From Syntrophomonadaceae bacterium (GTDB taxonomy: Bacteria; Bacillota; PH28-bin88): a stretch of 64,000 bases of DNA. Under the pieces are notes generated by a model. The model searched no databases. It was given only the letters and a program-made list of their open reading frames with translations, and had not been told where the DNA came from. A program made the translations under genes and the position numbers. How positions within the stretch are numbered: the first letter of the stretch is position 1; the number at the start of each line of letters is the position of its first letter. This document shows, piece by piece, positions 8,624 to 15,986 of this stretch. The DNA lies in assembly GCA_018333865.1 (NCBI GenBank), contig JAGXSE010000056.1, positions 1 to 64,000 on the forward strand, given 5' to 3'.

Positions 8624-10618
8624 TCAGGAAGATGACGGGAGTTTGCCTGATTTTGTTGCAAAACCCTTTTTCATCTCCGACCTGATCCCGACCCTCTGCC
8701 GCAGATAAATCAGGGCAAAGACCCCTACACCAACAATATCGGTATAAAGGCCTGGTTTAATCAGGGCTAATGCTCCCGCACCCAGGAACAAAGTCTCGGG
8801 CCAAGTCAGGGGTTTCAATAAGTAGCGGGCACAGGCGGCCCCCAGTCCAATCACTCCAATGCTTGCAGTTACTGCGGCGCCAAAAATTTGAATTGCTGTA
8901 CCCTGCTGCATCACCAGTTGGGGAGCATAGACGAACATAAACGGCACAATAAAGGCAGCAATTCCTAACCGCACAGCCGTAAATCCAACCCGGTTCGGAT
9001 CTGCGCCGGCGATCCCTGCTCCGGCAAAGGCAGCCAGGGCCACTGGCGGGGTGATCGCAGACAGCACACCGAAATAGAAGGTAAAGAGGTGGGCAGCAAT
9101 TGGTTCAATTCCCAACCTCACCAGGGCCGGCGCAGCCATGGTAGCCGCCACAATATACACTGCTGTTGTAGGCATGCCCATGCCCAAGATTAAACAGGCG
9201 ATGGCCGCCAACACCAAGGTTAAGAACAGGTTCCCACCCGCCATGCTAACAATAATATCTCCCAGCTTGAGGCCAAACCCGGTCAAGGCGCTTACCCCAA
9301 CAATAAAGCCAACCACCGCACAGGCAATAACCACCGGAATAGCCCCGCGGGCGCCGTTTTCCAGTGCTGCCAAAAGACCGCGCAAGTTTAACCGGGTGGC
9401 AGGGCGCAAATAGCTTGTCAAAACCGTAGCCACGATCCCGTAAAAGGCAGCAAAGGTAGGAGTAAATCCCTGTACCAACAGATATACAATTAATAGCAGC
9501 GGTAACACCATATGGCCCCGCTCCAGGAGGACCTGTCTGACGTTTGGCAATTCTTCCTGAGTCAGGCCCCGAAGGCCGGTTTTAACCGCCTCCAGGTGCA
9601 CGCCAGCATAACAGGCCAGGTAAAAGAGGAGAGCCGGGATCAAAGCGGCAAACATAATGTCCCGATAAGGCACATTGAGGATCTCGGCCATGATAAAGGC
9701 GGCCGCCCCCATTACCGGCGGCATGATCTGCCCGCCAGTAGAGGCAACGGCCTCTGTCGCCCCGGCAAAATGAGGACGATAGCCAACGCTTTTCATCAGT
9801 GGAATTGTAAAGGCTCCCGTTGTGACAACATTGGCAACGGCACTGCCGCTAATAGTACCCATCAGACCGCTGGCAACTACAGCCACCTTGGCTGGTCCAC
9901 CCGGGGAACGTCCAGCTGCGGCCATAGAAATTTCATTAATAAATCTGGACATCCCGGTCTGACCAAGAAAAGCTCCAAATAAAATAAACAAAAAGATAAA
10001 GGTGGTCGAAACCCCGATAGCTACACCATAGATACCATCCAGTGAAAGGTAAAACACTTCCAGCATTCGGGGTATGCTGTAGCCAGTATGACCCAGATCA
10101 CCAGGGATATACTTGCCAAGATAGGCGTAGGCCACGAAGACCAAAGCCAGGCAGGGCAGAATGGGACCAATGCTGCGCCTGCCGCCTTCTAAAACCAAAA
10201 GACAGGCCAGAACAGCAAAAAAGTAGTCGATATTATTGGGCAAGGTGCCGCCTCCCATTAAACCGGTGTATCGCCACAACAAATAGCCTGTAACAGCAAT
10301 GCTGCCAAAGACGAGCAGGAGATCTCCGGTGCTTGGCCGGTCTAATCGGGAGGAAAGGCCGGCGGGATAAAGAAGAAAGATCAGGACGAGGATAAAAGAT
10401 AAATGAAAAGCACGTGCCGATATTTCCGGCAGAACGCCGACACTGGCCAACCAGAGGTGGAAGACCGACATGCAGATTGCTACTGCTGCAACAAGCCTGC
10501 CCCAGACGGTGTTTGGCAGGTATTTGCGGAACCGGGATTCAACGTCGTATTTCTCAATCACCCTATCGATTTCAGGTGTCTTTTCTTCCGGGGCAGCGGC
10601 TGGACGATTGTCTTTCAT
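8624..10618 (-). CDS. TRAP transporter, fused 4TM/12TM permease (TAXI type)
   Basis: Integral membrane permease of 664 residues that uses an ion gradient to import a solute delivered by a TAXI binding protein. The small (DctQ-like) and large (DctM-like) subunits are fused, as is normal for TAXI systems. The large part carries GTISGSAVANVVTTGAFTIPLM and LGMGMPTTAVYIV, hallmark loops of the TRAP large subunit, and about 16 hydrophobic segments are visible. The start is ATG 10618 with AGGAGTGACCGT upstream; the upstream in-frame extension lacks support. It follows the binding-protein gene after a hairpin-rich gap and precedes the acyl-CoA synthetase. TAXI systems are known for dicarboxylates, glutamate and sialic acid-like acids. 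Confidence 0.92.
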   Translation of the reverse strand: MKDNRPAAAPEEKTPEIDRVIEKYDVESRFRKYLPNTVWGRLVAAVAICMSVFHLWLASVGVLPEISARAFHLSFILVLIFLLYPAGLSSRLDRPSTGDLLLVFGSIAVTGYLLWRYTGLMGGGTLPNNIDYFFAVLACLLVLEGGRRSIGPILPCLALVFVAYAYLGKYIPGDLGHTGYSIPRMLEVFYLSLDGIYGVAIGVSTTFIFLFILFGAFLGQTGMSRFINEISMAAAGRSPGGPAKVAVVASGLMGTISGSAVANVVTTGAFTIPLMKSVGYRPHFAGATEAVASTGGQIMPPVMGAAAFIMAEILNVPYRDIMFAALIPALLFYLACYAGVHLEAVKTGLRGLTQEELPNVRQVLLERGHMVLPLLLIVYLLVQGFTPTFAAFYGIVATVLTSYLRPATRLNLRGLLAALENGARGAIPVVIACAVVGFIVGVSALTGFGLKLGDIIVSMAGGNLFLTLVLAAIACLILGMGMPTTAVYIVAATMAAPALVRLGIEPIAAHLFTFYFGVLSAITPPVALAAFAGAGIAGADPNRVGFTAVRLGIAAFIVPFMFVYAPQLVMQQGTAIQIFGAAVTASIGVIGLGAACARYLLKPLTWPETLFLGAGALALIKPGLYTDIVGVGVFALIYLRQRVGIRSEMKKGFATKSGKLPSSS

Positions 10619-10679
10619 ACGGTCACTCCTCTTTGATGCAGATTGCTCGTAAAACAATTTGTATTGCGGACATTCCTTT

Positions 10680-10718
10680 AAAAAAAGGGGGCAGGCCAGG
10701 GACATTGGGCCCGCCCCC
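10680..10718 (-). terminator. attenuating terminator between binding protein and permease
   Basis: Inverted repeat 10687-10718 (GGGGGC...GCCCCC with inner GGCC pairs), followed on the minus strand by a run of seven T. It lies inside the operon, between the binding-protein stop (10869) and the permease start (10618), so partial read-through would give more binding protein than permease. Confidence 0.75.
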
Positions 10719-10752
10719 TATCTAATAATTAAATTTCAGGGCAGACCCCCAC

Positions 10753-10831
10753 GCCGCCTATGGCGGCACCATCAGAGGATGAAAAAGTCAGTGCAACAGA
10801 CTTTAATCAGGTACTGGCGTAGCCAGTACCT
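10753..10831. repeat. two further hairpins in the same gap
   Basis: Perfect inverted repeats GCCGCC-tat-GGCGGC (10753-10767) and AGGTACTGGC-gta-GCCAGTACCT (10809-10831). Both lie 3' to the binding-protein gene on its transcript and may protect it from 3' exonucleases. Confidence 0.7.
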
Positions 10832-10868
10832 ACGAGTTCATCTTACTTCTCACATCCCACCTCTATTT

Positions 10869-12194
10869 TCAGGGCAGCCTAAGGCCCCTTTCCGCAAAGT
10901 ATCTGGCCGCTCCGGGATGCAGGGGAATCCCCATGTGTCCGCGCAAGGCAGCCTGCAGGGTGATATCCCTGGCTGCGGAATGAACTGCCAACAAGTCTGC
11001 ATGATGCTCGAAAACGGCTCTGGTTAAGAAATAAGCTACGTCATCAGGCATATTAGCTGTGGTCAATAACAGGTTAGCCTGGCCAACCGTCCGCACCGGG
11101 TCAGTCTGTCCCCTGTAGGTATTGGCCGGGATGGTAAATGGAAAATAATGATTGAATCTGCGTGTAAGCTCGTCGATCCTGCTCTGATCCAGCGAAATGA
11201 AGTTCACATCCGTTGTGGTAGCCAAATCTAACAAGGCGCTAACAGGGATACCGGCATTAATCAAGAGGCCGTCGCTCTGTCCGTTTCTGATTAACTCTGC
11301 CGCCGCAGTAAAGCCAACATAGTCCATTCTGACATGCTGGCGATCCCGGTAATCAATCCCGTGAACCCCAAAAACCTCGCGGGTATTCAGTTCTGTGCCG
11401 CTGCCCGCCGCTCCGGGCGCAAACCGCTTACCGAAGAAGTCGTTAACGTTTCTCACCCCAGACCCGGCCCGGGCCACAATTTGGACTACGTTGGGGTAAA
11501 GGGCCGTCAAGACGCGCAGGTCTTTATTAGGATTGCCGGCAAAACGGTCTGTACCGTTATAAGCATGAGCTGCCACCTGGTTCATGGTAAAGGCAACATT
11601 GACATCGCCACGCCTTAGTAACAGCATGTTCTGGGCACTTCCCTCAGTTGCCTGGGCAGAAGCGCGGATATTGGGAACCCTGTTTTGAAACATGCTGGCC
11701 ATGCCATTGCCCAGAATAAAATACACGCCGCCAGTTGTAGCTGTGGCGATATTGACATCAAACCGCCTGGCCAGCGGCGGAACAGGAGCCAGAGCCGGTG
11801 CTGGTGCTGGCGCCGGGGCTGGGGCCGGAGTCACAGCGACTGGGGCCGGTGCCGGAGCTGGTTTAGGAGCTGGCGCAGGTGCGGGAGCCGGTGCCGGTTT
11901 AGGAGCTGGCGCCGGGGCTGGTGCAGGCGCCGGAGCCGGTGCCGGAGCCGGTGCCGGAGCCGGTGCCGGTGCCGGAGCTGGTGCCGGAGCTGGTGCCGGA
12001 GCTGGTGCCGGAGCTGGTGCCGGAGTTGGGGCCGGTGCCGGAGTTGGGGCAGGTGCCGGAGCAGGTGCCGGTGCCGGAGCCGGTTGGGGCGGCTGAGTTG
12101 CCTGTTGCGTGCCACAGCCACCAAGGACCATTGTGAATGCAATAATTACTGTTAACAGGAAAACGCCTAATTTATGCCGCCTGAATCTCAACAT
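10869..12194 (-). CDS. TAXI-family TRAP solute-binding lipoprotein with Pro/Ala linker
   Basis: Extracytoplasmic solute receptor of 441 residues. A lipoprotein signal peptide (residues 1-27, lipobox LGGC with Cys27) is followed by a Pro/Ala-rich tether from about 34 to 143 made almost wholly of PA dipeptides with rare Lys, Thr and Val. The binding domain starts at RRFDVNIATATTGGVYFILG, the TAXI signature, and runs to the C terminus. The tether would hold the receptor well away from the membrane surface; ordinary TAXI proteins have a short linker. It heads the operon with permease and acyl-CoA synthetase and has its own sigma-54 promoter (12336-12351). The tether is coded by GC-rich short repeats, so its length may vary between strains. 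Ligand unknown; an organic acid is inferred. Confidence 0.9.
   Translation of the reverse strand: MLRFRRHKLGVFLLTVIIAFTMVLGGCGTQQATQPPQPAPAPAPAPAPAPTPAPAPTPAPAPAPAPAPAPAPAPAPAPAPAPAPAPAPAPAPAPAPAPKPAPAPAPAPAPKPAPAPAPVAVTPAPAPAPAPAPALAPVPPLARRFDVNIATATTGGVYFILGNGMASMFQNRVPNIRASAQATEGSAQNMLLLRRGDVNVAFTMNQVAAHAYNGTDRFAGNPNKDLRVLTALYPNVVQIVARAGSGVRNVNDFFGKRFAPGAAGSGTELNTREVFGVHGIDYRDRQHVRMDYVGFTAAAELIRNGQSDGLLINAGIPVSALLDLATTTDVNFISLDQSRIDELTRRFNHYFPFTIPANTYRGQTDPVRTVGQANLLLTTANMPDDVAYFLTRAVFEHHADLLAVHSAARDITLQAALRGHMGIPLHPGAARYFAERGLRLP
11769..12095. repeat. in-frame GC-rich minisatellite coding the Pro/Ala tether
   Basis: Tandem 6- and 12-base units of the type GCCGGAGCTGGT on plus, read as PAPA on minus. 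Units are degenerate at the third base, so the repeat has been kept for its protein product. All units are multiples of 3, so slippage changes length without frameshift. Confidence 0.85.
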
Positions 12195-12335
12195 TGTTGG
12201 CCTCCTTTTATTAAGTTAATTTAGTCGCGCAGCCTTTTTCTAACTTCACCTGGCCATTTCTATGAAAGTGGATAGCAGCCCTTGACCACCTCCCTGAATT
12301 AAAATCGATAGCTCAGTGCATATTGAAAATACTTA

Positions 12336-12351
12336 TGCAATTTTCATGCCT
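12336..12351 (-). promoter_or_regulatory. sigma-54 promoter of the TRAP operon
   Basis: Minus strand AGGCATGAAAATTGCA fits the -24/-12 consensus apart from the first T. It lies about 140 bases upstream of the binding-protein start, leaving a long AT-rich leader. Confidence 0.75.
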
Positions 12352-12469
12352 TTTGAATATTTATAAATATTTAATTTATTTTAAATTTTTTGAAATAAAT
12401 AATGCATTCCCACATTATTCAGCCTTGGTGGCATAAAAAATCGGCAGCATGCCAACAAGATTAGTAAAC

Positions 12470-12500
12470 TGCATTTTTGCATTGGCAATGCTAAAATGCA
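12470..12500. promoter_or_regulatory. 31-base palindrome, probable activator-binding site
   Basis: Near-perfect inverted repeat: TGCATTTT then GCATTG, a central G, CAATGC and AAAATGCA. It lies about 120-150 bases upstream of the TRAP sigma-54 promoter and contains the AATGCA/TGCATT words found upstream of the other sigma-54 promoters. Its edge overlaps the terminator of the biotin-carrier gene. Confidence 0.6.
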
Positions 12501-12533
12501 GGGCAGAGAATGCACTCCACTCTCCGCCCTGCA
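12491..12533 (-). terminator. probable terminator after the biotin-carrier gene
   Basis: Arms TGCAGGGC (12497-12504) and GCCCTGCA (12526-12533), followed on minus by a short ATTTTA. The T run is weak. It separates the dehydrogenase/carboxyltransferase/biotin operon from the TRAP operon. Confidence 0.55.
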
Positions 12534-12568
12534 GCATTAAAGATAGCAATTAAGCCTATTGCATAAGA

Positions 12569-12781
12569 CTATTCCAATACCATCAACACATCGCCGGCCT
12601 TGACGACATCGCCTTCAGCGGCTTTCAGGGCTTTAACAACACCGGAATCATCCGCATAAATTTCAACGTGCATTTTCATTGCCTCCAAAATGGCAACTAC
12701 ATCGTCTACCTGGACAGTGTCGCCGACTCCAACTTCGAACTTAAGCAGCTTTCCCACCATTGGTGCAGTTATTTCTGGCAT
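12569..12781 (-). CDS. biotin carboxyl carrier protein (biotinyl domain only)
   Basis: Small acyl-free biotin carrier of 70 residues, just one lipoyl/biotinyl barrel. The biotin attachment site is EAMKM with Lys36, and conserved glycines (VGVGDTV, AEGDV, AGDVLMVLE) bracket it. It shuttles CO2 on biotin between a carboxyltransferase and either a biotin carboxylase or a membrane decarboxylase. It lacks the long Ala/Pro linker and N-terminal domain usual in decarboxylase gamma subunits. It lies 114 bases downstream of the carboxyltransferase gene in the same direction, so the two are very likely partners. The third partner (carboxylase or Na+-pumping beta subunit) is not in this window. Confidence 0.92.
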   Translation of the reverse strand: MPEITAPMVGKLLKFEVGVGDTVQVDDVVAILEAMKMHVEIYADDSGVVKALKAAEGDVVKAGDVLMVLE

Positions 12782-12895
12782 GAAAAAGAATCCTCCTTAC
12801 TTATTATTTTTTGCCATTGATTTTAATATGTCCCAAAGCTTTTCCCTAATTCTAGCACGGACAGGCAAATAGGTCAACTTTACCATCGGCTGACC

Positions 12896-14440
12896 TTACA
12901 GGTTAATATTGGAGAACTTCCGCCACGGCCTGGCCACATCTTTATTCTCAAGCATATCCAATGTCCTGTTAATCATCATCCTGGTGTCTTCCGGGAGAAT
13001 GATATCGTCGATATAGCCCCGCTCAGCCCCCCGGTAGGGGTTTTCATACAGATCCCGGTATTCCTGGATTCTGGCAGCCTTAACTTCTTCCGGATTCCCG
13101 GCATTCTTGATTTCTTTAGCAAAAATAACACTGGCAGCAGTTTCGGCACCCACAATGCTGACCTGTGCCTCCGGCCAGGCGTAGACGATATCAGCCCCGG
13201 TGTCCTTGCAGCACATGCCCAAATATGCCCCGGCAAATGATTTCCGGAGGATAACGGTTACCTTGGGGACAGTGGCGTCAATGTAAGCATAAAGCATTTT
13301 AGCACCATGGCGGAGAATGCCTTTCCACTCCTCATTGGAGCCAATCATGAAGGCCGGGGTATCATGCAGGTTGACCAGGGAGATATTGAACAGATCGCAG
13401 AAACGCACAAACCTGGCCACCTTATCGGCAGCGTCACAGGTGATTACAGCGCCTATCTTGTTGGGCTGGCTGGCTACAACCCCCGTCGGACGGCCGCCCA
13501 TCCGGGCAAAACCGATAATCACGTTCGGGGCAAAATCCTTCATGATTTCAAAAAAATACCCATTATCAACAATCTTATAAATCACCTGGCGCATATCATA
13601 GGGAATGTGGCCAGCCTCGGGGATCATCCGGTTAAGCTCGGGAACTTTCCGCCACGGGTCATCCCCTGTTTCAATTCTGGGGGGCTTTTGCTTGTTGTTG
13701 TCGGGCAGGAAGCTTAACAGCTCCTTGGTCTTATCCAGGCAGTCCTGGTCATCTTCTGTAACCACATGGGTGCAGCCGGATTTAACCGCATGGGCATTGA
13801 CTCCGCACAGCTTTTCCAGTGTAATCTCTTCTCCCAGCTGGGTCTTGACAAAAGCCGGTCCGGCAATGCCCATAAAACCGGTTTTTCTGTTTTGGAACAC
13901 AAAATCCTGCATCACCGGGTGATAGGCCTGGCCGCCAAGGCAGGGGCCCAGCAGCAAAGCGACTTGCGGAATGATGCCAGAGGCCAGAATCTGGGAGCGA
14001 AACAACCAGGCGTAAGCCTCCAGGGTATCCATACCCTCCTGCAACCTGGCGCCGCCAGAGTCGTTCATGCCCACAAAGGGGATCCCCATCTCTTTAGCCA
14101 TATCGATAGCCTGGGAGAATTTCTTACCATGGTACTCCCCAAAAGTTCCCGCCATGGCTGTATAGTCTTCTGCGCCAGCCATCACCAGCCGCCCGTTGAC
14201 CCGGCCATAACCAACCACTACGCCCTCAGCCGGCACTTCTCTTTTGTCCATGCCAAAAGCAGTGGTCCGGTGCTTGATGTGCATACCAATCTCCACAAAG
14301 GTGCCAGGATCAAAGAAGTATTCAATCCGTTCCCGGGCGGTCATCTTGCCGGCTTTATGCTGCTGCTCCACCGCCTGCGGGCCCCCCATCGCCCTGATCC
14401 GCTCCTTTTCTTTCAATAACTGTTCGTAACGATCCATCAA
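12896..14440 (-). CDS. acyl-CoA carboxyltransferase / decarboxylase alpha subunit
   Basis: Carboxyltransferase of 514 residues with both crotonase-like halves, moving a carboxyl group between an acyl-CoA and carrier-bound biotin. The N-terminal half shows TARERIEYFFDPGTFVEIG and MNDSGGARLQEGMD; the second half shows GRPTGVVASQP and the oxyanion-forming RKSFAGAYLGMCCK. Family members include propionyl-CoA carboxylase beta, methylmalonyl-CoA decarboxylase alpha and glutaconyl-CoA decarboxylase alpha. Its neighbours are a biotin carrier downstream and a glutaryl-CoA-dehydrogenase-like protein 49 bases upstream, which favours glutaconyl-CoA decarboxylation to crotonyl-CoA. The length matches methylmalonyl/propionyl-type proteins better than the roughly 580-residue glutaconyl enzyme of clostridia, so the substrate remains open. 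Confidence 0.85.
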   Translation of the reverse strand: MMDRYEQLLKEKERIRAMGGPQAVEQQHKAGKMTARERIEYFFDPGTFVEIGMHIKHRTTAFGMDKREVPAEGVVVGYGRVNGRLVMAGAEDYTAMAGTFGEYHGKKFSQAIDMAKEMGIPFVGMNDSGGARLQEGMDTLEAYAWLFRSQILASGIIPQVALLLGPCLGGQAYHPVMQDFVFQNRKTGFMGIAGPAFVKTQLGEEITLEKLCGVNAHAVKSGCTHVVTEDDQDCLDKTKELLSFLPDNNKQKPPRIETGDDPWRKVPELNRMIPEAGHIPYDMRQVIYKIVDNGYFFEIMKDFAPNVIIGFARMGGRPTGVVASQPNKIGAVITCDAADKVARFVRFCDLFNISLVNLHDTPAFMIGSNEEWKGILRHGAKMLYAYIDATVPKVTVILRKSFAGAYLGMCCKDTGADIVYAWPEAQVSIVGAETAASVIFAKEIKNAGNPEEVKAARIQEYRDLYENPYRGAERGYIDDIILPEDTRMMINRTLDMLENKDVARPWRKFSNINL

Positions 14441-14489
14441 AAGAAAACCTCCTTTTCAATCAATTTACAATGGTAAAATACAATGGCTG

Positions 14490-15641
14490 TTACCTGTTTG
14501 CCTTCCTGTAACCCAAGGCATCGTTAGCAATTATTAGCTTCTGGATAATTGAAGAACCCTCAACAATTTGATATGACTTGGCATCGCGGTAATACCTGGC
14601 CACCGGGTATTCCTCGGAATAGCCATAAGCACCAAGGATCTTCATGGCGAAGTCAGCGCATTTATTGGCTGTCTCAGCGACAAAGTATTTGCCGATGGAA
14701 GTTTCCCGGGTATTGTTCATGCCCTGGTCCTTTTGCCATGCTGCCCGGTAAACCAACATCCTGGCGGCCTCAATATCAACAACCATCTGGGCTATCATAT
14801 CCTGAATCATTTGGAACTTGCCGATTTCCTGCCCGAACTGCTTGCGCTGATTAGCATATTCCAATACCGCATCCAAACAGCCATGGGCCACACCCAAAGC
14901 ACCAGCGGCACAGCCCAGACGGGTGTCGTCTAGCTGAGACATGCAGATCTTAAAGCCTTCACCTTCTTTACCCAATAAGGCGTCTTTAGGTACGCGACAA
15001 TTATCAAAGGTCACTTCTCCGGTAGGCGCAGCCCATGTGCCCAGCTTCTCAGTAATAGGAGCGACACTAATCCCCGGCACATTCATTTCAACAATGAACG
15101 CCGATATACCCTTCACCTTCTGAGAAGGATCCGTATAAGCATAGACAAGGGCCAGGTCTGCCACCTGCGCATTGGAAATCCAGGTTTTGCAGCCGTTAAA
15201 CACGTAGTGGTCCCCATCCCGGATAGCCGTAGCCTTCATAGCAGCAACATCAGAGCCGGCATCTGGCTCAGTAATAGCAAAACAGCCCATCTGCTCACCG
15301 CTGCAAAGGCCAGGCAGGTATTTGCGCTTTTGTTCCTCGGAGCCATATTTATAGATAGCCAGGGCCGGCCCCATTTGCATGTTGAATGGCAACCGCATGC
15401 TGCTGTGTACCCTGGCCATCTGCTCAGCGATGACGGTAGCAGCTAAAAATCCCATTCCGCTTCCGCCATACTCTTCAGGAATCTGGCACCCCAAAAAGCC
15501 CAGCTCGCCCATCTTGTCCACGATATCCCTACGGAAACGGTGTTCCTTATCGTCCTTATCTACTGTAGGAGCAATCTCGTTCAGGGCAAAATCCCGGGCC
15601 AGTTTTTGAATGACAACCAGGTCTTCGCTTAATTCGAACAT
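14490..15641 (-). CDS. acyl-CoA dehydrogenase, glutaryl-CoA dehydrogenase-like
   Basis: FAD flavoprotein of 383 residues that introduces the alpha-beta double bond into an acyl-CoA. The FAD/substrate signatures CFAITEPDAGSDVAAM and the C-terminal RQFGQEIGKFQMIQDMIAQM are present; the catalytic base is Glu361 in YQIVEGSSIIQ. The ending ILGAYGYSEEYPVARYYRDA through LGYRKANR looks, from memory, very like the non-decarboxylating glutaryl-CoA dehydrogenase of Desulfococcus, which stops at glutaconyl-CoA and leaves decarboxylation to a biotin enzyme. That is exactly what the two genes downstream could do. It is first in its operon, driven by a perfect sigma-54 promoter at 15687-15702. Other short-chain or cyclic acyl-CoA substrates are possible. 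Confidence 0.88.
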   Translation of the reverse strand: MFELSEDLVVIQKLARDFALNEIAPTVDKDDKEHRFRRDIVDKMGELGFLGCQIPEEYGGSGMGFLAATVIAEQMARVHSSMRLPFNMQMGPALAIYKYGSEEQKRKYLPGLCSGEQMGCFAITEPDAGSDVAAMKATAIRDGDHYVFNGCKTWISNAQVADLALVYAYTDPSQKVKGISAFIVEMNVPGISVAPITEKLGTWAAPTGEVTFDNCRVPKDALLGKEGEGFKICMSQLDDTRLGCAAGALGVAHGCLDAVLEYANQRKQFGQEIGKFQMIQDMIAQMVVDIEAARMLVYRAAWQKDQGMNNTRETSIGKYFVAETANKCADFAMKILGAYGYSEEYPVARYYRDAKSYQIVEGSSIIQKLIIANDALGYRKANR

Positions 15642-15686
15642 TTTTCTCCCCCCTGTATAAAGTTAGACTTCCACGTCATCTACCTA

Positions 15687-15702
15687 AGCAATTTCTGTGC
15701 CA
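15687..15702 (-). promoter_or_regulatory. sigma-54 promoter of the dehydrogenase operon
   Basis: Minus strand TGGCACAGAAATTGCT matches TGGCAYRN4TTGCW exactly, 46 bases upstream of the dehydrogenase start. Confidence 0.88.
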
Positions 15703-15876
15703 AGCTTAAAGCCCCCAGGAAGAAGGCCAAAAAGCGTAAAGAAGGGCTAAAACAACCTGTTATCCTGGTATTATGGCCCATTCAACCCCAATTTAATGCA
15801 CAAATACATTGACCAGAAGCGGTTCCGGCTTATTCGCCATAAATCTTCAGGAACAAGAAGAAAGCCCCGACCAGCA

Positions 15877-15986
15877 CAATGCATTATTGCATTGTTAAGG
15901 CCAGGGCATATTGCCCAACAATGTAGTTATTTTAAGAGTAGCGCCATGCAATGAAAAAATGCATTACCTGATGCAATTGCATCAGG
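15877..15986. promoter_or_regulatory. cluster of AATGCA/TGCATT palindromes (probable enhancer)
   Basis: Contains CAATGCA-ttat-TGCATTG (15877-15894), a TGCAATG/TGCATT pair (about 15947-15965) and a perfect 20-base palindrome CCTGATGCAATTGCATCAGG (15967-15986) that overlaps the last codons of the activator gene. They lie 175-300 bases upstream of the dehydrogenase sigma-54 promoter. The last palindrome may also act in ending the activator transcript, though it has no T run. Confidence 0.6.

Noticed and set aside
10042-10725. Several open frames of 80-155 codons on plus opposite the TRAP permease
   Set aside because: They lie wholly inside a strong coding gene on the other strand, lack ribosome sites and show no family resemblance.
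11769-12095. Repetitive stretch that could be taken for a CRISPR or tandem non-coding repeat; long Gly/Ala and Arg-rich frames on the other strand
   Set aside because: Units are 6-12 bases without spacers and are in frame with the TAXI lipoprotein; the opposite-strand frames are shadows of the repeat.
12569-15641. Reading the dehydrogenase/carboxyltransferase/biotin operon as propionyl-CoA carboxylase
   Set aside because: No biotin carboxylase or methylmalonyl-CoA mutase/epimerase genes are here and the dehydrogenase partner would be unexplained; kept as an alternative only.
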